Below the pieces are notes generated by a model, which did not search any database, was not told the DNA's origin, and saw only the letters and a program-made list of their open reading frames with translations. From assembly GCF_014336955.1 (NCBI RefSeq), contig NZ_QRAI01000008.1, forward strand, positions 1-64,000: 64,000 bases of DNA. Direction: 5' to 3'. Positions 34,316-43,095 of the stretch are shown piece by piece. The DNA comes from Saccharophagus sp. K07 (GTDB taxonomy: Bacteria > Pseudomonadota > Gammaproteobacteria > Pseudomonadales > Cellvibrionaceae). The translations under genes were made by a program, and so were the position numbers. Within the stretch, counting starts at the first letter, position 1. Every line of letters begins with the position of its first letter.

Positions 34316-35410
34316 TTACTCAATAAAAATTTCAAGATTTTCCGGCAAAGCATAACCGCTGCCGCGTTTATCGTTTCTTATTACAAGCTTGCAAAGTTCT
34401 GCCAGCTCCACACCGAGCTGATTTTCCAGTTCTCTATTCAACTTCGCCTTTGTGGTTTCCAAAAACTGCTTGCTAACCCCGCCACCTTTCACGCTGAGGC
34501 TGTTCAGGGTTTTGCCATGGAGGTTGAGTTCGTATTTTTGTGCGACGTTTAACAGTTGATCTGTTAGTTCTTCACTTGTCTCACCCTCGACCAATTTCGG
34601 TATAGGGCCGAGTTTATGTGTCTTGCGATACGCTGCCCATAAAAGCAAGGCCATTTGCACCGGTGGCAATTGTCCTTCTATACCGTTGAGTGTGTAGCTG
34701 CTGGTTGTGGGGAACAGTTTGAGTTCAGATTTTTCGGCCGCAAGCTGTGCCAGTTGAACGGTATCGCTGAAACTATGTTGACCCTGCAGCAAGCTTCTGG
34801 GCAGGCCGTTGCGCATTCGTACAAACGGGATTTCCGCCAGCCACACCCTGGCGTTGCGGGTATCCAGCGGGTTTTTGTTGCGGTCGTAAATTTCTTTTGC
34901 ATATGGGGTTGGGTAGAAGAAATCGGGGTTGTTTTCGTAATGCTCGCTTACCAGCACATGGCTCAAGCGGTCCTGTGGGCGCCCGAATAGTGAGAGCGCA
35001 TAGCCAGCGTAATAGCCCATGGTTTTACGCCCGCCTGCTAGTGAGACGTGCAATTCATGGTCTGGATTTTGGGTAAATGTGCGGATCACGTTACAGATGG
35101 TATCCGCTGCGGCCTCGTTATCCTCCGGAGTACGTAGATCAACGAGAGGAGTGCCTTCGCTGTCGCGGATCAGATGGATGGTGGAGCTATCGAAGCGAAT
35201 TGGGTGGGCAATTTGATAATCGGTTAAAAATTGGTCAAAACGCTTTTTGTCCTCCAGCAGCTGTAGAACTGCATTGCGCTGTCCCTGCTCAGTGGTGACC
35301 AGATGCACTTCGTCCGGAAGCCATGGTGGCGTTTTCTCAACAGCCAGTGCATAGAGGGTTTCCGTAATGATTTGAGGGCTCATGCCACTGACGAGGAGTA
35401 AAATGCGCAA
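34316..35410 (-). CDS. NE0113-family CARF protein (TIGR02584)
   Basis: A TTG at 35410 is the likely start (MRILLLVSGMSPQIITETLY): it has an AAGGAA ribosome site. An ATG at 35497 would lie inside the promoter palindrome. The protein is about 364 aa. The CARF domain has the ligand motif SLAGGRKTMGYYAGY (about 123-137), close to that of Cad1. The C-terminal half (about 225-364) is helical and ends RGSGYALPENLEIFIE, without a recognisable HEPN or nuclease motif. This family is often annotated as a ring nuclease linked to Csm6; that is family knowledge, not shown here. It is the first gene of the csm operon. Confidence 0.75.
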   Translation of the reverse strand: MRILLLVSGMSPQIITETLYALAVEKTPPWLPDEVHLVTTEQGQRNAVLQLLEDKKRFDQFLTDYQIAHPIRFDSSTIHLIRDSEGTPLVDLRTPEDNEAAADTICNVIRTFTQNPDHELHVSLAGGRKTMGYYAGYALSLFGRPQDRLSHVLVSEHYENNPDFFYPTPYAKEIYDRNKNPLDTRNARVWLAEIPFVRMRNGLPRSLLQGQHSFSDTVQLAQLAAEKSELKLFPTTSSYTLNGIEGQLPPVQMALLLWAAYRKTHKLGPIPKLVEGETSEELTDQLLNVAQKYELNLHGKTLNSLSVKGGGVSKQFLETTKAKLNRELENQLGVELAELCKLVIRNDKRGSGYALPENLEIFIE

Positions 35411-35439
35411 GTTTCCGTTCCTTTTTCCGTTAGCTACGA

Positions 35440-35498
35440 CAAAGGTCGAGAGCGTATAGCAAATATATGCAAGACGAGACATTTCGCAAGCTTGCAAA
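35440..35498 (-). promoter_or_regulatory. Promoter and palindrome of the csm operon
   Basis: TTTcGCAAGCTTGCaAAT (35482-35499) is a palindrome like the one at 20960. On the minus strand TTGCGA (-35, 35484-35489) and TATATT (-10, 35462-35467) are 16 nt apart, and the palindrome overlaps the -35. The TTG start of the first gene lies about 50 nt downstream of the -10. Confidence 0.6.
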
Positions 35499-35657
35499 TT
35501 GATTTTGGTGGTTTCAGCTTAACGTTCGCCGGCGGTATTTGAGTTGATGCGGATCAAGGCTGACATTTCCGCTATTTGGTAGGAGGGAGCTTGGGGGGCG
35601 CGCTCTAACAAACGAATTACGAAGAGGCTGTTGGAATAGAAAGTAGCGAGATTAATG

Positions 35658-35683
35658 AAAAATTCCCGGCAGAGCCGGGAAAT
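35658..35683 (-). terminator. Rho-independent terminator of the peptide-uptake operon
   Basis: On the minus strand TTCCCGGC-TCT-GCCGGGAA is followed by TTTTTC. It lies 12-36 nt past the stop of the dppF-like gene. Confidence 0.9.
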
Positions 35684-35693
35684 CGCAGGGGAA

Positions 35694-36740
35694 TTAAAGG
35701 CTGACCGCGGGTATTTGGGCGATAGCTTCAGTCTGAGTTATCGGCTGCTGTGCCAAAAGACAAGCGCTTTTATGCTCGCCGTATTTTTCTAATTCCGGCA
35801 TTTCTCGCAGACAGCGGTCTTCTCTCGCCGGGCAGCGGCCGTAAAAGCGGCAGGCATGTGGATCGGGGTCGATGGGGCTGGGCAATTCTCCTTGCAGGCG
35901 TACGCGCTGAACTTGTCCACCGGCATCAAAATGGGAAATTGCGGCGATCAATGCTTTTGTATAAGGATGGCGCGGGCGCTGGAAGACTTCTTCCACTGGT
36001 CCCGTTTCCACAACTTTCCCCAGATACATCGCCATTACGCGATCGCATAATAAGCGCACTACGTTGAGATCGTGGGAAACGAATAAATAACTCAAGCCCA
36101 ATTCGCGGCGCAGTTTATCCAATAATTTCAAAATCACGGCTTGCACCGATACATCCAGTGCCGATGTAGGCTCATCGAGAATTAATAAATCCGGCTGCAA
36201 AGCAATTCCTCGCGCAATTCCCACGCGCAATTTTTGTCCACCGGATAATTGGTGTGGATAGCGGCTTAATAATGTAAGCGGCAGGGACACTTGTGCTGCA
36301 ATGGCTTCCACCCGTTTTTGCAGAGCTTCGCCGCTTAATTTTTGCAATCGTTTTAATGGATCGGCGATGCAGTCAAAGGCAGTAAAACGCGGGTTCAAAC
36401 TGTCCGTCGGGTCCTGAAAAACCTGCTGAATTTTGGCGCGCTCCGGATGAATGGCGAATTCTTTTGCGGGTACGTCACCTATGTGGCGATCGTTAAACAA
36501 AATGTGACCGCTGGTGGGGTCGAGCAGGCGTGTGAGCAAACGCACTAAGGTACTTTTACCGCACCCGGATTCTCCGACCAGGCCCAGACTTTCGCCTTTG
36601 TTGAGCGTGAAGGAAATATTATCGACGGCGTGCAGGTAAGAGGGTTTCTGCTTGCTGCCCGTCAAGCGCTTAAAAATATTTGGCGATGCGGTCAGTGGAA
36701 AATGTTTGGTGAGTTTTTCAACATTGAGTAGCGTAGTCAT
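35694..36740 (-). CDS. dppF: Peptide ABC transporter ATP-binding protein (DppF/OppF type)
   Basis: The ATG at 36740, with GAGG seven nt upstream, gives about 348 aa ([20 protein letters not shown]). Walker A is [17 protein letters not shown], the signature is [20 protein letters not shown], and Walker B is [16 protein letters not shown]. The C-terminal Cys-rich oligopeptide domain ([11 protein letters not shown]) marks the Dpp/Opp class. It powers uptake with the partner ATPase encoded 7 nt upstream. Confidence 0.9.
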   Translation of the reverse strand: MTTLLNVEKLTKHFPLTASPNIFKRLTGSKQKPSYLHAVDNISFTLNKGESLGLVGESGCGKSTLVRLLTRLLDPTSGHILFNDRHIGDVPAKEFAIHPERAKIQQVFQDPTDSLNPRFTAFDCIADPLKRLQKLSGEALQKRVEAIAAQVSLPLTLLSRYPHQLSGGQKLRVGIARGIALQPDLLILDEPTSALDVSVQAVILKLLDKLRRELGLSYLFVSHDLNVVRLLCDRVMAMYLGKVVETGPVEEVFQRPRHPYTKALIAAISHFDAGGQVQRVRLQGELPSPIDPDPHACRFYGRCPAREDRCLREMPELEKYGEHKSACLLAQQPITQTEAIAQIPAVSL

Positions 36741-36747
36741 AAAAACC

Positions 36748-37725
36748 TCACAGTGGATTGCGGCAGGCGATAAGGTGAGAAGCATTATCGCTATAGGGCA
36801 CCAAAGTAAGCCCCGGCGCTGCGCATTCGGGCACGCAGCGATCGCAGCGCGCGCTGAAGCGGCAGGGCGGTTGTGGTTGGCGCAGGTCGGGCAGTTGCCC
36901 AGGTATGGAGGCGAGTTTTTCCAAAGTTATACCGGGTTTTGGTGTGGCGGCGATTAAACGTTTTGTGTAGGGATGGCGCGCACCTTTAAATAAATTGGCA
37001 ATCGGCGCATCTTCGAGCACTTGTCCTGCATGCATGACGGCGACGCGGCTGCAGTAATTGGCGGCGAGTCTCAGGTCGTGGGTAATTAAAATGGTTGCCA
37101 TGCCGTGAGCTTGTGCGAGTTCGTGCACTAAATCCATGATGACGACTTGGGTGGTAACGTCTAAGCCGGTGGTGGGTTCGTCGGCAATTAATAATCGTGG
37201 TTTGCAGGCGAGGGCGATGGCGATCATTACGCGCTGACACATGCCGCCGGATAATTCATAAGGGTAGGCGTTGTAGCGCCGTGCGGGATCGGTAATTTTT
37301 ACGCTGGCGAGTTGTTCTATGGCGGCTTCTTTGCGTTCTTTTCCGCTCATGCCAGGGTTGTGTGCTTGCAGAACGTCTTCAATTTGCTGGCCAACTTTGC
37401 GGATGGGATTTAATGCTGTGCGCGGGCTTTGAAAAATCATGGCGAGATCGCGCCCGCGCAGTTTGCGCATTTCCTGCGGCGATAATTCCAATAAATTGCG
37501 TCCATCAAATTCCACTTTTCCGCTGGTGATTTTTCCTGCAGGGTCGAGAACTCCCAGTGCCGCGTAAGCGGTGACGGATTTCCCGGAGCCGGATTCGCCG
37601 ACTATGGCGAGGGTTTCGCCTTTGTGGAGATGCAAATTGACGTTGTCCAATACAGCGACGCGGCCATGGCGTGTGTCGAAGGCGACGCTCAGGTTTTGTA
37701 CGCCTAGGAGTAAATTCGTATTCAT
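36748..37725 (-). CDS. dppD: Peptide ABC transporter ATP-binding protein (DppD/OppD type)
   Basis: This 325-aa ATPase has Walker A VGESGSGKSVTAYA, signature ELSGGMCQRVMIAIALACKP and Walker B LLIADEPTTGLDVTTQ. The C-terminal oligopeptide/dipeptide domain includes CRFSARCDRCVPEC. It forms a heterodimer with the DppF-like partner. A 180-nt gap with a large hairpin separates it from dppC. Confidence 0.92.
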   Translation of the reverse strand: MNTNLLLGVQNLSVAFDTRHGRVAVLDNVNLHLHKGETLAIVGESGSGKSVTAYAALGVLDPAGKITSGKVEFDGRNLLELSPQEMRKLRGRDLAMIFQSPRTALNPIRKVGQQIEDVLQAHNPGMSGKERKEAAIEQLASVKITDPARRYNAYPYELSGGMCQRVMIAIALACKPRLLIADEPTTGLDVTTQVVIMDLVHELAQAHGMATILITHDLRLAANYCSRVAVMHAGQVLEDAPIANLFKGARHPYTKRLIAATPKPGITLEKLASIPGQLPDLRQPQPPCRFSARCDRCVPECAAPGLTLVPYSDNASHLIACRNPL

Positions 37726-37775
37726 AATTTCAACCTCGAAGTCTTTGGGTTGAGCTTCGTAAGCTGGGCCGTGTA

Positions 37776-37870
37776 TTGCCGGAGGTTTTTCTGAAATCGT
37801 CGTAAACCCTTCCCTGGGGCCTGCCCCGCGCCCGTCCAGGGCGCGAGGCTTTCAGAAAAACCTCCGGCAA
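37776..37870. repeat. Large structured inverted repeat between dppC and dppD
   Basis: Perfect 21-bp arms (37776-37796 and 37850-37870; the left starts TTGCCGGAGG, the right ends CCTCCGGCAA) enclose a second perfect hairpin, CGCGCCC-gtcca-GGGCGCG (37827-37845). In the operon mRNA this gives a nested cruciform. It could stabilise or stop the upstream transcript, or be a mobile REP/MITE-like element. Confidence 0.75.
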
Positions 37871-37918
37871 CACACTTAGTGCGAATTCGCCATCTCTCTT
37901 TCTTTTCAATAAATGGCG

Positions 37919-38761
37919 TTATGTCCTTCTCCGTGGATCAATAATGTCCCGCAGCCCATCTCCCAATAAATTGAAACAGAGCACCACCAGGGTTAGTGCC
38001 AGCCCGGGAAATAATGCGACCCACCATTGGCCGGAAATAATGTAGTGCGCACCTTCGGCCACCATAATTCCCCATTCCGGCGTGGGAGGGCGGATGCCGA
38101 GGCCGACGAAGGAAAGGCTCGCGGCGTTTAACATGGACCAGCCCATATTCAGCGACATTTGCACGACCAGTGGAGCGGAGACATTGGGCAATAATTGAAA
38201 CCACAGAATTCGTTTGTTGCTATTGCCGCATAAGCGTGCGGCTTCGACAAATCCAGCATTTTTGAGTATAAGAATTTCACTACGCACGACGCGCACGTAA
38301 AAAGGCATATTGATAATCGCGCTGGCGTAGACAACGTTGATGACGTTATTACCGAGTCCCGCAACTATGGCCATGGCCAGAACAAAAAGGGGAAAGGCCA
38401 TAATAATGTCCACGCCGCGTCCGACCGCTTGATCAAAGTGCCCACCGTAAAATCCTGCGCAGGCACCAAGAAAAGTTCCAATAGCAGCAGCGAGTGCTAC
38501 GGCGCCTACGGCAATCCCTAAATCCATGCGCGCGCCCATAATGACGCGACTGAAAATATCTCGACCCAATTGATCCGTGCCGAACCAGTTATTCGCAGAG
38601 GGCGGCTGCAACGCGTTGACGGTATCGCTGGCGAAAGGATCGTAAGGCACCAGCCAGGGTGCGAACAAAGCGCAAATCACTACACCGATAAATACGATCA
38701 GCGCAATTAAGGTCAAAGGGTTTTGCAATAAAAGGTAACGCCACTCTTCAAACTGTTTCAT
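37919..38761 (-). CDS. dppC: Peptide ABC transporter permease (DppC type)
   Basis: This 280-aa inner-membrane protein has about six TM segments. An N-terminal OppC-type region (WRYLLLQNPLTLIALIVFIG) is followed by LAPYDP-like PWLVPYDPFASDTVNALQPP and GTDQLGRDIFSRVIMGAR. The EAA loop is present (FVEAARLCGNSNKRILWFQL). Its start overlaps the dppB stop by 4 nt. Confidence 0.92.
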   Translation of the reverse strand: MKQFEEWRYLLLQNPLTLIALIVFIGVVICALFAPWLVPYDPFASDTVNALQPPSANNWFGTDQLGRDIFSRVIMGARMDLGIAVGAVALAAAIGTFLGACAGFYGGHFDQAVGRGVDIIMAFPLFVLAMAIVAGLGNNVINVVYASAIINMPFYVRVVRSEILILKNAGFVEAARLCGNSNKRILWFQLLPNVSAPLVVQMSLNMGWSMLNAASLSFVGLGIRPPTPEWGIMVAEGAHYIISGQWWVALFPGLALTLVVLCFNLLGDGLRDIIDPRRRT

Positions 38762-39783
38762 GCGGCACGCTCCACTCGCGGATCGATGAGGCTGCAGACG
38801 AGGTCAACGACAAGATTCAATAAGACATACAGCACGGCGATGGATAAAACAAAACCTTGCACTGGCGCGTAATCGGAAGCAATAAGTGCTTCCAATGCAT
38901 AGGAACCTATGCCCGGCCAGGCAAATACTTTTTCCACCAGCACGTTAATTCCGAGCAAATAGGAAAGTACCATGCCCATGGTATTAATTACCGGTAATAA
39001 CGTATTGCGCAGGGCATAGCGCACCAGAATAACCCGTCGTGGTAAGCCAGCGGCTTTTGCGCTGCGGATAAAATCGGAATTAAGTACACCGAGCATTCCC
39101 GCGCGTGTCATGCGCGCAAGTGGCGCTAAAGCAAAAAGTGCAAGTGTTATTGCGGGCAAAATCAATTGTGCGAGAGCGCTGCGGAAAATGGCCCATTCAC
39201 CCGTGATTGCGCTATCGATCAAATAAAAACCCGTCACGTCCTGTGGCGGTGAGGAAAACAAATCAAGGCGTCCCATAGGGGCGGGCGCCCAGCCGAGCAG
39301 GTAGTAAAAAATATAAATCAGTACCAGTCCGGTAAAAAACGTTGGCAGACACACGCCGGATGTGGTGAGCAAACGGCAGAGATGGTCGATCCAGGAATTG
39401 GGTCTAGTGGCGGCGAGCATTCCTAATGGAAGGCCGATAACAATGGCGATTAAAAGTCCCAATAATGTGAGTTCGAGGGAGGCGGGCAGACGCTCCATTA
39501 AATCGTGTGTTACTGGTTGACCGGTGGTAAACGATTTACCCATATCGCCTTGCGCAAGGTCTTTTAAATAAATCCAAAATTGTGTGAGCAGGCTTTCGTT
39601 GAGGCCCAGTTGGTGGCGAACTTGTTCCACGGCTTCAGCCGACGCTGCAGCTCCAGCGAAAAATGCGGCGGGGTCACCGGGCAATAAACGCATAACCATA
39701 AAGGTGACGACTATGACGGCGAATAGGCTGGGAATAGCGCCTATCAGTCGTCGCAGAATTAAATTGAATGTTGAGTTTTGCAT
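38758..39783 (-). CDS. dppB: Peptide ABC transporter permease (DppB type)
   Basis: This 341-aa inner-membrane permease has MRLLPGDPAAFF after TM1, a periplasmic domain, and the EAA loop as RSAKAAGLPRRVILVRYALR. It pairs with DppC to form the channel. It is separated from the porin gene upstream by a C/G-rich hairpin repeat. Confidence 0.92.
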   Translation of the reverse strand: MQNSTFNLILRRLIGAIPSLFAVIVVTFMVMRLLPGDPAAFFAGAAASAEAVEQVRHQLGLNESLLTQFWIYLKDLAQGDMGKSFTTGQPVTHDLMERLPASLELTLLGLLIAIVIGLPLGMLAATRPNSWIDHLCRLLTTSGVCLPTFFTGLVLIYIFYYLLGWAPAPMGRLDLFSSPPQDVTGFYLIDSAITGEWAIFRSALAQLILPAITLALFALAPLARMTRAGMLGVLNSDFIRSAKAAGLPRRVILVRYALRNTLLPVINTMGMVLSYLLGINVLVEKVFAWPGIGSYALEALIASDYAPVQGFVLSIAVLYVLLNLVVDLVCSLIDPRVERAA

Positions 39784-39837
39784 GTGGACCTCTTGCTCTA
39801 GCGAGTGCTGCTGAAGTCAGAGGTGGCAAATCAGCTC

Positions 39838-39925
39838 TCTCCCCTTTTTAAGGGGAGGGTTGGGGTGGGGTTTCGACCTTAGAAAAACAGCCCTCTCCCA
39901 GCCTCCCCCTTGGGCAACCTGTTGC
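39838..39925. repeat. C/G-rich intergenic hairpin repeat
   Basis: CTCTCCCCTTTTTAAGGGGA... GGGTTGGGGTGGGG is followed by CCCTCTCCCAGCCTCCCCC. It is the same class as the repeats at 5.5, 9.9 and 62.3 kb. Inside the operon it may form an mRNA 3' end for the highly expressed dppA-porin part. Confidence 0.6.
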
Positions 39926-39937
39926 CACCTCTATTTT

Positions 39938-41146
39938 TCAAAACGTATAAGCCACATAAACCGATGTTCTCAGCGCATCTTGAAAAAGATCATCCGCCAT
40001 ATATTGTGCAAATCGCCATCCCAATAAGGTTTTGGCTATGCCTTTGTATTCCAGGCTGAAATCAAACTCGCTGCCGTAATCTGCATCGCCGGTGCTCGGG
40101 CTGTAGAGATAATAAAAACCAGTGAAAAACAGATTTTGCGTGCCGGGAATTTTTCCAGATGCACTTAAATAAGCGGCTTCAAGACCGTGGCTGTCGCCCA
40201 AACTTGGGTTATTCAGAAATAATTCAGTCCAACCGTTATGTGGATGAGCGAGGGGGGTGATGAATTTGTCGGTTGCGCTGGAGGCTTCGAGGGCGGTTTG
40301 GCCTATCACATAGTTGATGCCAGAAACCTGCACTCCGGCTTCTACCAGATAATAATTCTGGTCGATTTCCCTTGGATTTTCCCCAGCATCTTGTTGCACG
40401 GCGTAATCCAGTGTGGCTAAAAATCGGATATCGCTCATCGGCATATTGCCTTCAAAGCGTATGCCGAAGGTGTCTGTGGAATTGGTTATTTCCGTGTCAA
40501 AATCCAGCAAGACGCCATAGGTTTTAAATACGCCCACATCTTTTACGCTGTAAGCCAGATTATAAAAATGCGATTCCATATTGGCGCGGCCATTGCCGGC
40601 TTCTTCGCCGGTGACACGCAATACGCGGCTGAGATAGCCATAATCGATTTTGAAAGAATCTGTTGGTGAAATGGAAAATGTCGCGCCGTTAAAAGACTGG
40701 TGGTTTTGTCGCCATGCTGAGTTACTGATAAAGCGCCCATTGTTCAGTACAACTTCTTGCCGGCCTACGCGCAGCTGGGTTTTGTAGCTTGCACTGTTGT
40801 AAGCGATATAGGCTTGATTGACTTCCGCACCTTGCGGATCGCCGATGGTGGGATAACCTGCAGTTTCCGGATCTGGAATAAATGGAACCGCGTATTCGTC
40901 CTCAAAAATTTGCTCAACCGCTTCAAAATCCGCAAAGGCGCTGAAGCCGGAACCTAAATTGGCTTTTGCAGAAATACTCAAACGCGCGGTTGAGGCTTTT
41001 GAGGTGCCCGGCGCTTCGTCGATATCAAAATATTCATAACGGTAACGTAAGCTGGATGCGTATTCTGTGGTGATATCCGCGAGAGCGGACGTGCCGCTTA
41101 AAGCTGTGCAAGCGCACACGGCTGCAGAAAGGATATTTCTGTTCAT
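39938..41146 (-). CDS. Outer-membrane porin within the uptake operon
   Basis: From the ATG at 41146 the protein is about 402 aa with a signal peptide (MNRNILSAAVCACTALSGTS ALA). Alternating hydrophobic strands follow, such as SSLRYRYEYFDIDE and LRVGRQEVVLNNGRFISNSA, and it ends in VYVAYTF with a C-terminal Phe, typical of BAM-folded barrels. It resembles alginate/OprD-like porins. Its place between dppA and dppB suggests it brings the same substrate across the outer membrane. Confidence 0.8.
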   Translation of the reverse strand: MNRNILSAAVCACTALSGTSALADITTEYASSLRYRYEYFDIDEAPGTSKASTARLSISAKANLGSGFSAFADFEAVEQIFEDEYAVPFIPDPETAGYPTIGDPQGAEVNQAYIAYNSASYKTQLRVGRQEVVLNNGRFISNSAWRQNHQSFNGATFSISPTDSFKIDYGYLSRVLRVTGEEAGNGRANMESHFYNLAYSVKDVGVFKTYGVLLDFDTEITNSTDTFGIRFEGNMPMSDIRFLATLDYAVQQDAGENPREIDQNYYLVEAGVQVSGINYVIGQTALEASSATDKFITPLAHPHNGWTELFLNNPSLGDSHGLEAAYLSASGKIPGTQNLFFTGFYYLYSPSTGDADYGSEFDFSLEYKGIAKTLLGWRFAQYMADDLFQDALRTSVYVAYTF

Positions 41147-41193
41147 AACAATCCCCAATATTTTGGTTCAAAGTGGAAAAGTGAAATTTGCGT

Positions 41194-42837
41194 TCAATTC
41201 TTTTTCAGCTGGCGATAATCCAATTGCCTATGAAACCAATACTGATATCCGCTGATATTCGGTTGATGCGCGAGGCTGACGACGGGTTGGAATAAAGGCA
41301 CTCGCGGCACTTCCTCGTAGGCGATCGCGATCATGTCTTCGATTTGTTTGGCGTAAGCGGTGGGATCGGTTTCGAAGCGGGATTGATCGATTAGTGCGTC
41401 CAGTGCGGGATTTTGGTAGCTCATGGTGTTAAACACCGCGTTCTGACCGTGGTAAGCCCAGAAGAAAAAATATTCCGGATAGTTCAGCCAGCCGCCGAAA
41501 TTATTAATCAGCAGTGGCATATCCTTGCGCAAGAGTGCCGCGCGCCAGTTGGCTCCAGGAATTTTTTCAATGGTGGTTTTAATGCCGATGCTGGCGAGAG
41601 ATTCTTGTACCAGAAGGGCAATAGGTTCGCTGATTAATGAAAGTCCCTGATCGAAGGAAAGCGTGGTGCTAAATCCGTTGGGATATCCCGCTTCCGCCAG
41701 TAAAGCTTTGGCTTTGGCAATATCGGTTTGATAAGAAGTTGCACGTGGCCAATCACTGTTGGTGGCGCCGCCAAACAATGGAATACCTTGGCCATAAACT
41801 GCGGCATCCATAATTTTTTGATAGGGAATTGCATAGGCGACGGCTTGGCGTACTTTGATATTGTCGAAAGGTGGCTTGGCGGTGTTCATGCCGACGTACC
41901 ACATGGCATTTTCCACCGGCGTGCCGATTAATTTTGCTTTTTTGCTTTTGGCCAGATCGTTCACCGTGCGTGGACCTAAATCGAAGGCAATATCCACATC
42001 GCCGCGTTCAACCAACGCTTGCTGTGCGGAGGCAGAGGGAATTTCTCGCACTATGACTTTGGCAATCGCCGGTTTGGGGCCGCTGCCCCATTGTTCGAAA
42101 CGCTCGTAAACCGTTTCTGAACCGGGACGCCAGCTGGCGACCTTATAGGCGCCACCGCCAGCGGTATTGTTTTTCAGCCATTCCATTGCCCAAGGGTCTT
42201 GGGCGGTTGCGTGTTTTTTGGCGAGTTTGCTGTTGTAGATGGCAGCTACGGGGACGGCGAGATCGGGCAGGGTGAGTTTATCGCTGCGCAGGAAATTCAC
42301 TTTGATGGTGTGTTGATCCACCACTTCGAATTGATCCGGTGATTCAAGAGATCCCGCTTTCATCTGGAAGGTGGGGAATCCGCCAACGGTTACCGCGCGG
42401 TCGAAAGACCATTTCACGTCTTCCGCAGTCACCGGTGTGCCATCGTGAAAAACGGCGTTTTGCCGCAGTTTGAAAATCACCGATTTGCCGTCCTCTGCAA
42501 TCGTCCAGCTCTCCGCCAGCTCCGGCTCCAGCTTGGTGTAGTCGTACATCACTTTGCCGTCGGGCAGAGTTTTGCTGGCGTAGGTCATCAGCCTGTCGTA
42601 GGTATTCCAGGACGCGCCGTAGGAGGGGCGGTTGGCGCCTATGCCGTGAATATCCAGGCTGTTGGGGCCGGATTCCACCACGACCAGCAAAGTATCTTTG
42701 CGGCTGTCGGCGGTCGCGGTGAGGCCTAACAGGGATAAAACGGGTAAAAGGCATAAAAGGATGCGTCGCTTTGGTGCGCGCCGGCGACTTGTTTGTGAAT
42801 CAGGTCGGTTGGGTTTGAACAAAGAGAACAAAGACAT
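41194..42837 (-). CDS. dppA: Periplasmic solute-binding protein, family 5 (DppA/OppA type)
   Basis: This 547-aa protein has a long basic signal region (RRAPKRRILLCLLPVLSLLG). The SBP_bac_5 pattern includes WTIAEDGKSVIFKLRQNAVF HDGTPVTAEDVKWSF and IKVRQAVAYAIPYQKIMDAA. It binds di/oligopeptides or another small solute and feeds DppBC. An AGAGGAG ribosome site precedes the ATG. A sigma54 promoter lies just upstream. Ligand identity is not readable. Confidence 0.92.
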   Translation of the reverse strand: MSLFSLFKPNRPDSQTSRRRAPKRRILLCLLPVLSLLGLTATADSRKDTLLVVVESGPNSLDIHGIGANRPSYGASWNTYDRLMTYASKTLPDGKVMYDYTKLEPELAESWTIAEDGKSVIFKLRQNAVFHDGTPVTAEDVKWSFDRAVTVGGFPTFQMKAGSLESPDQFEVVDQHTIKVNFLRSDKLTLPDLAVPVAAIYNSKLAKKHATAQDPWAMEWLKNNTAGGGAYKVASWRPGSETVYERFEQWGSGPKPAIAKVIVREIPSASAQQALVERGDVDIAFDLGPRTVNDLAKSKKAKLIGTPVENAMWYVGMNTAKPPFDNIKVRQAVAYAIPYQKIMDAAVYGQGIPLFGGATNSDWPRATSYQTDIAKAKALLAEAGYPNGFSTTLSFDQGLSLISEPIALLVQESLASIGIKTTIEKIPGANWRAALLRKDMPLLINNFGGWLNYPEYFFFWAYHGQNAVFNTMSYQNPALDALIDQSRFETDPTAYAKQIEDMIAIAYEEVPRVPLFQPVVSLAHQPNISGYQYWFHRQLDYRQLKKN

Positions 42838-42869
42838 GTTTCAGCTCCTCTGGTTGTTGGAGCTGTAAG

Positions 42870-42885
42870 AGCAAAGCGGTTGCCA
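42870..42885 (-). promoter_or_regulatory. Sigma54 promoter of the dppA operon
   Basis: On the minus strand TGGCAACCGCTTTGCT matches TGGCAC-N5-TTGCW with correct GG-to-GC spacing. The expected start of transcription is near 42859, about 22 nt before the dppA ATG. Confidence 0.8.
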
Positions 42886-42953
42886 AGGGTAAAAAAATAT
42901 TTGGATTCAATCGGTTAAGGCGATTTTTCCGAGGTTTTGGCAAACCGGTTAAG

Positions 42954-42988
42954 CGTCGCAATCGTCGCAAAATGCGACAGTCGCGACG
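42954..42988. promoter_or_regulatory. 35-bp palindrome, probable enhancer site for the NtrC-type regulator
   Basis: Arms CGTCGCAATCGTCGCA and TGCGACAGTCGCGACG match as inverted repeats at 13 of 16 positions around AAA. It lies 95-130 bp upstream of the predicted sigma54 start, the usual place for an upstream activating sequence, and next to the genes for an NtrC-type two-component system. Confidence 0.65.
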
Positions 42989-43095
42989 GTTCGGCCGGTG
43001 GCGTTTGTATGCCGGAATAGGAAAAAAGGCGGCTGGTATATGCCTTGCTGCCGGATAGCTACGGTTAACCACAAGCTCGCAACGATTGCTCTTTC

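Noticed and set aside
18267-35410. A reverse transcriptase linked to Cas1
   Set aside because: No RT motif (such as YADD) is present in any frame of the island that I could see.
35411-35497. Upstream ATG start for the NE0113-family gene
   Set aside because: It would place the start codon inside the promoter palindrome and add a non-CARF N-terminus; the TTG at 35410 has a ribosome site and gives the canonical first strand.
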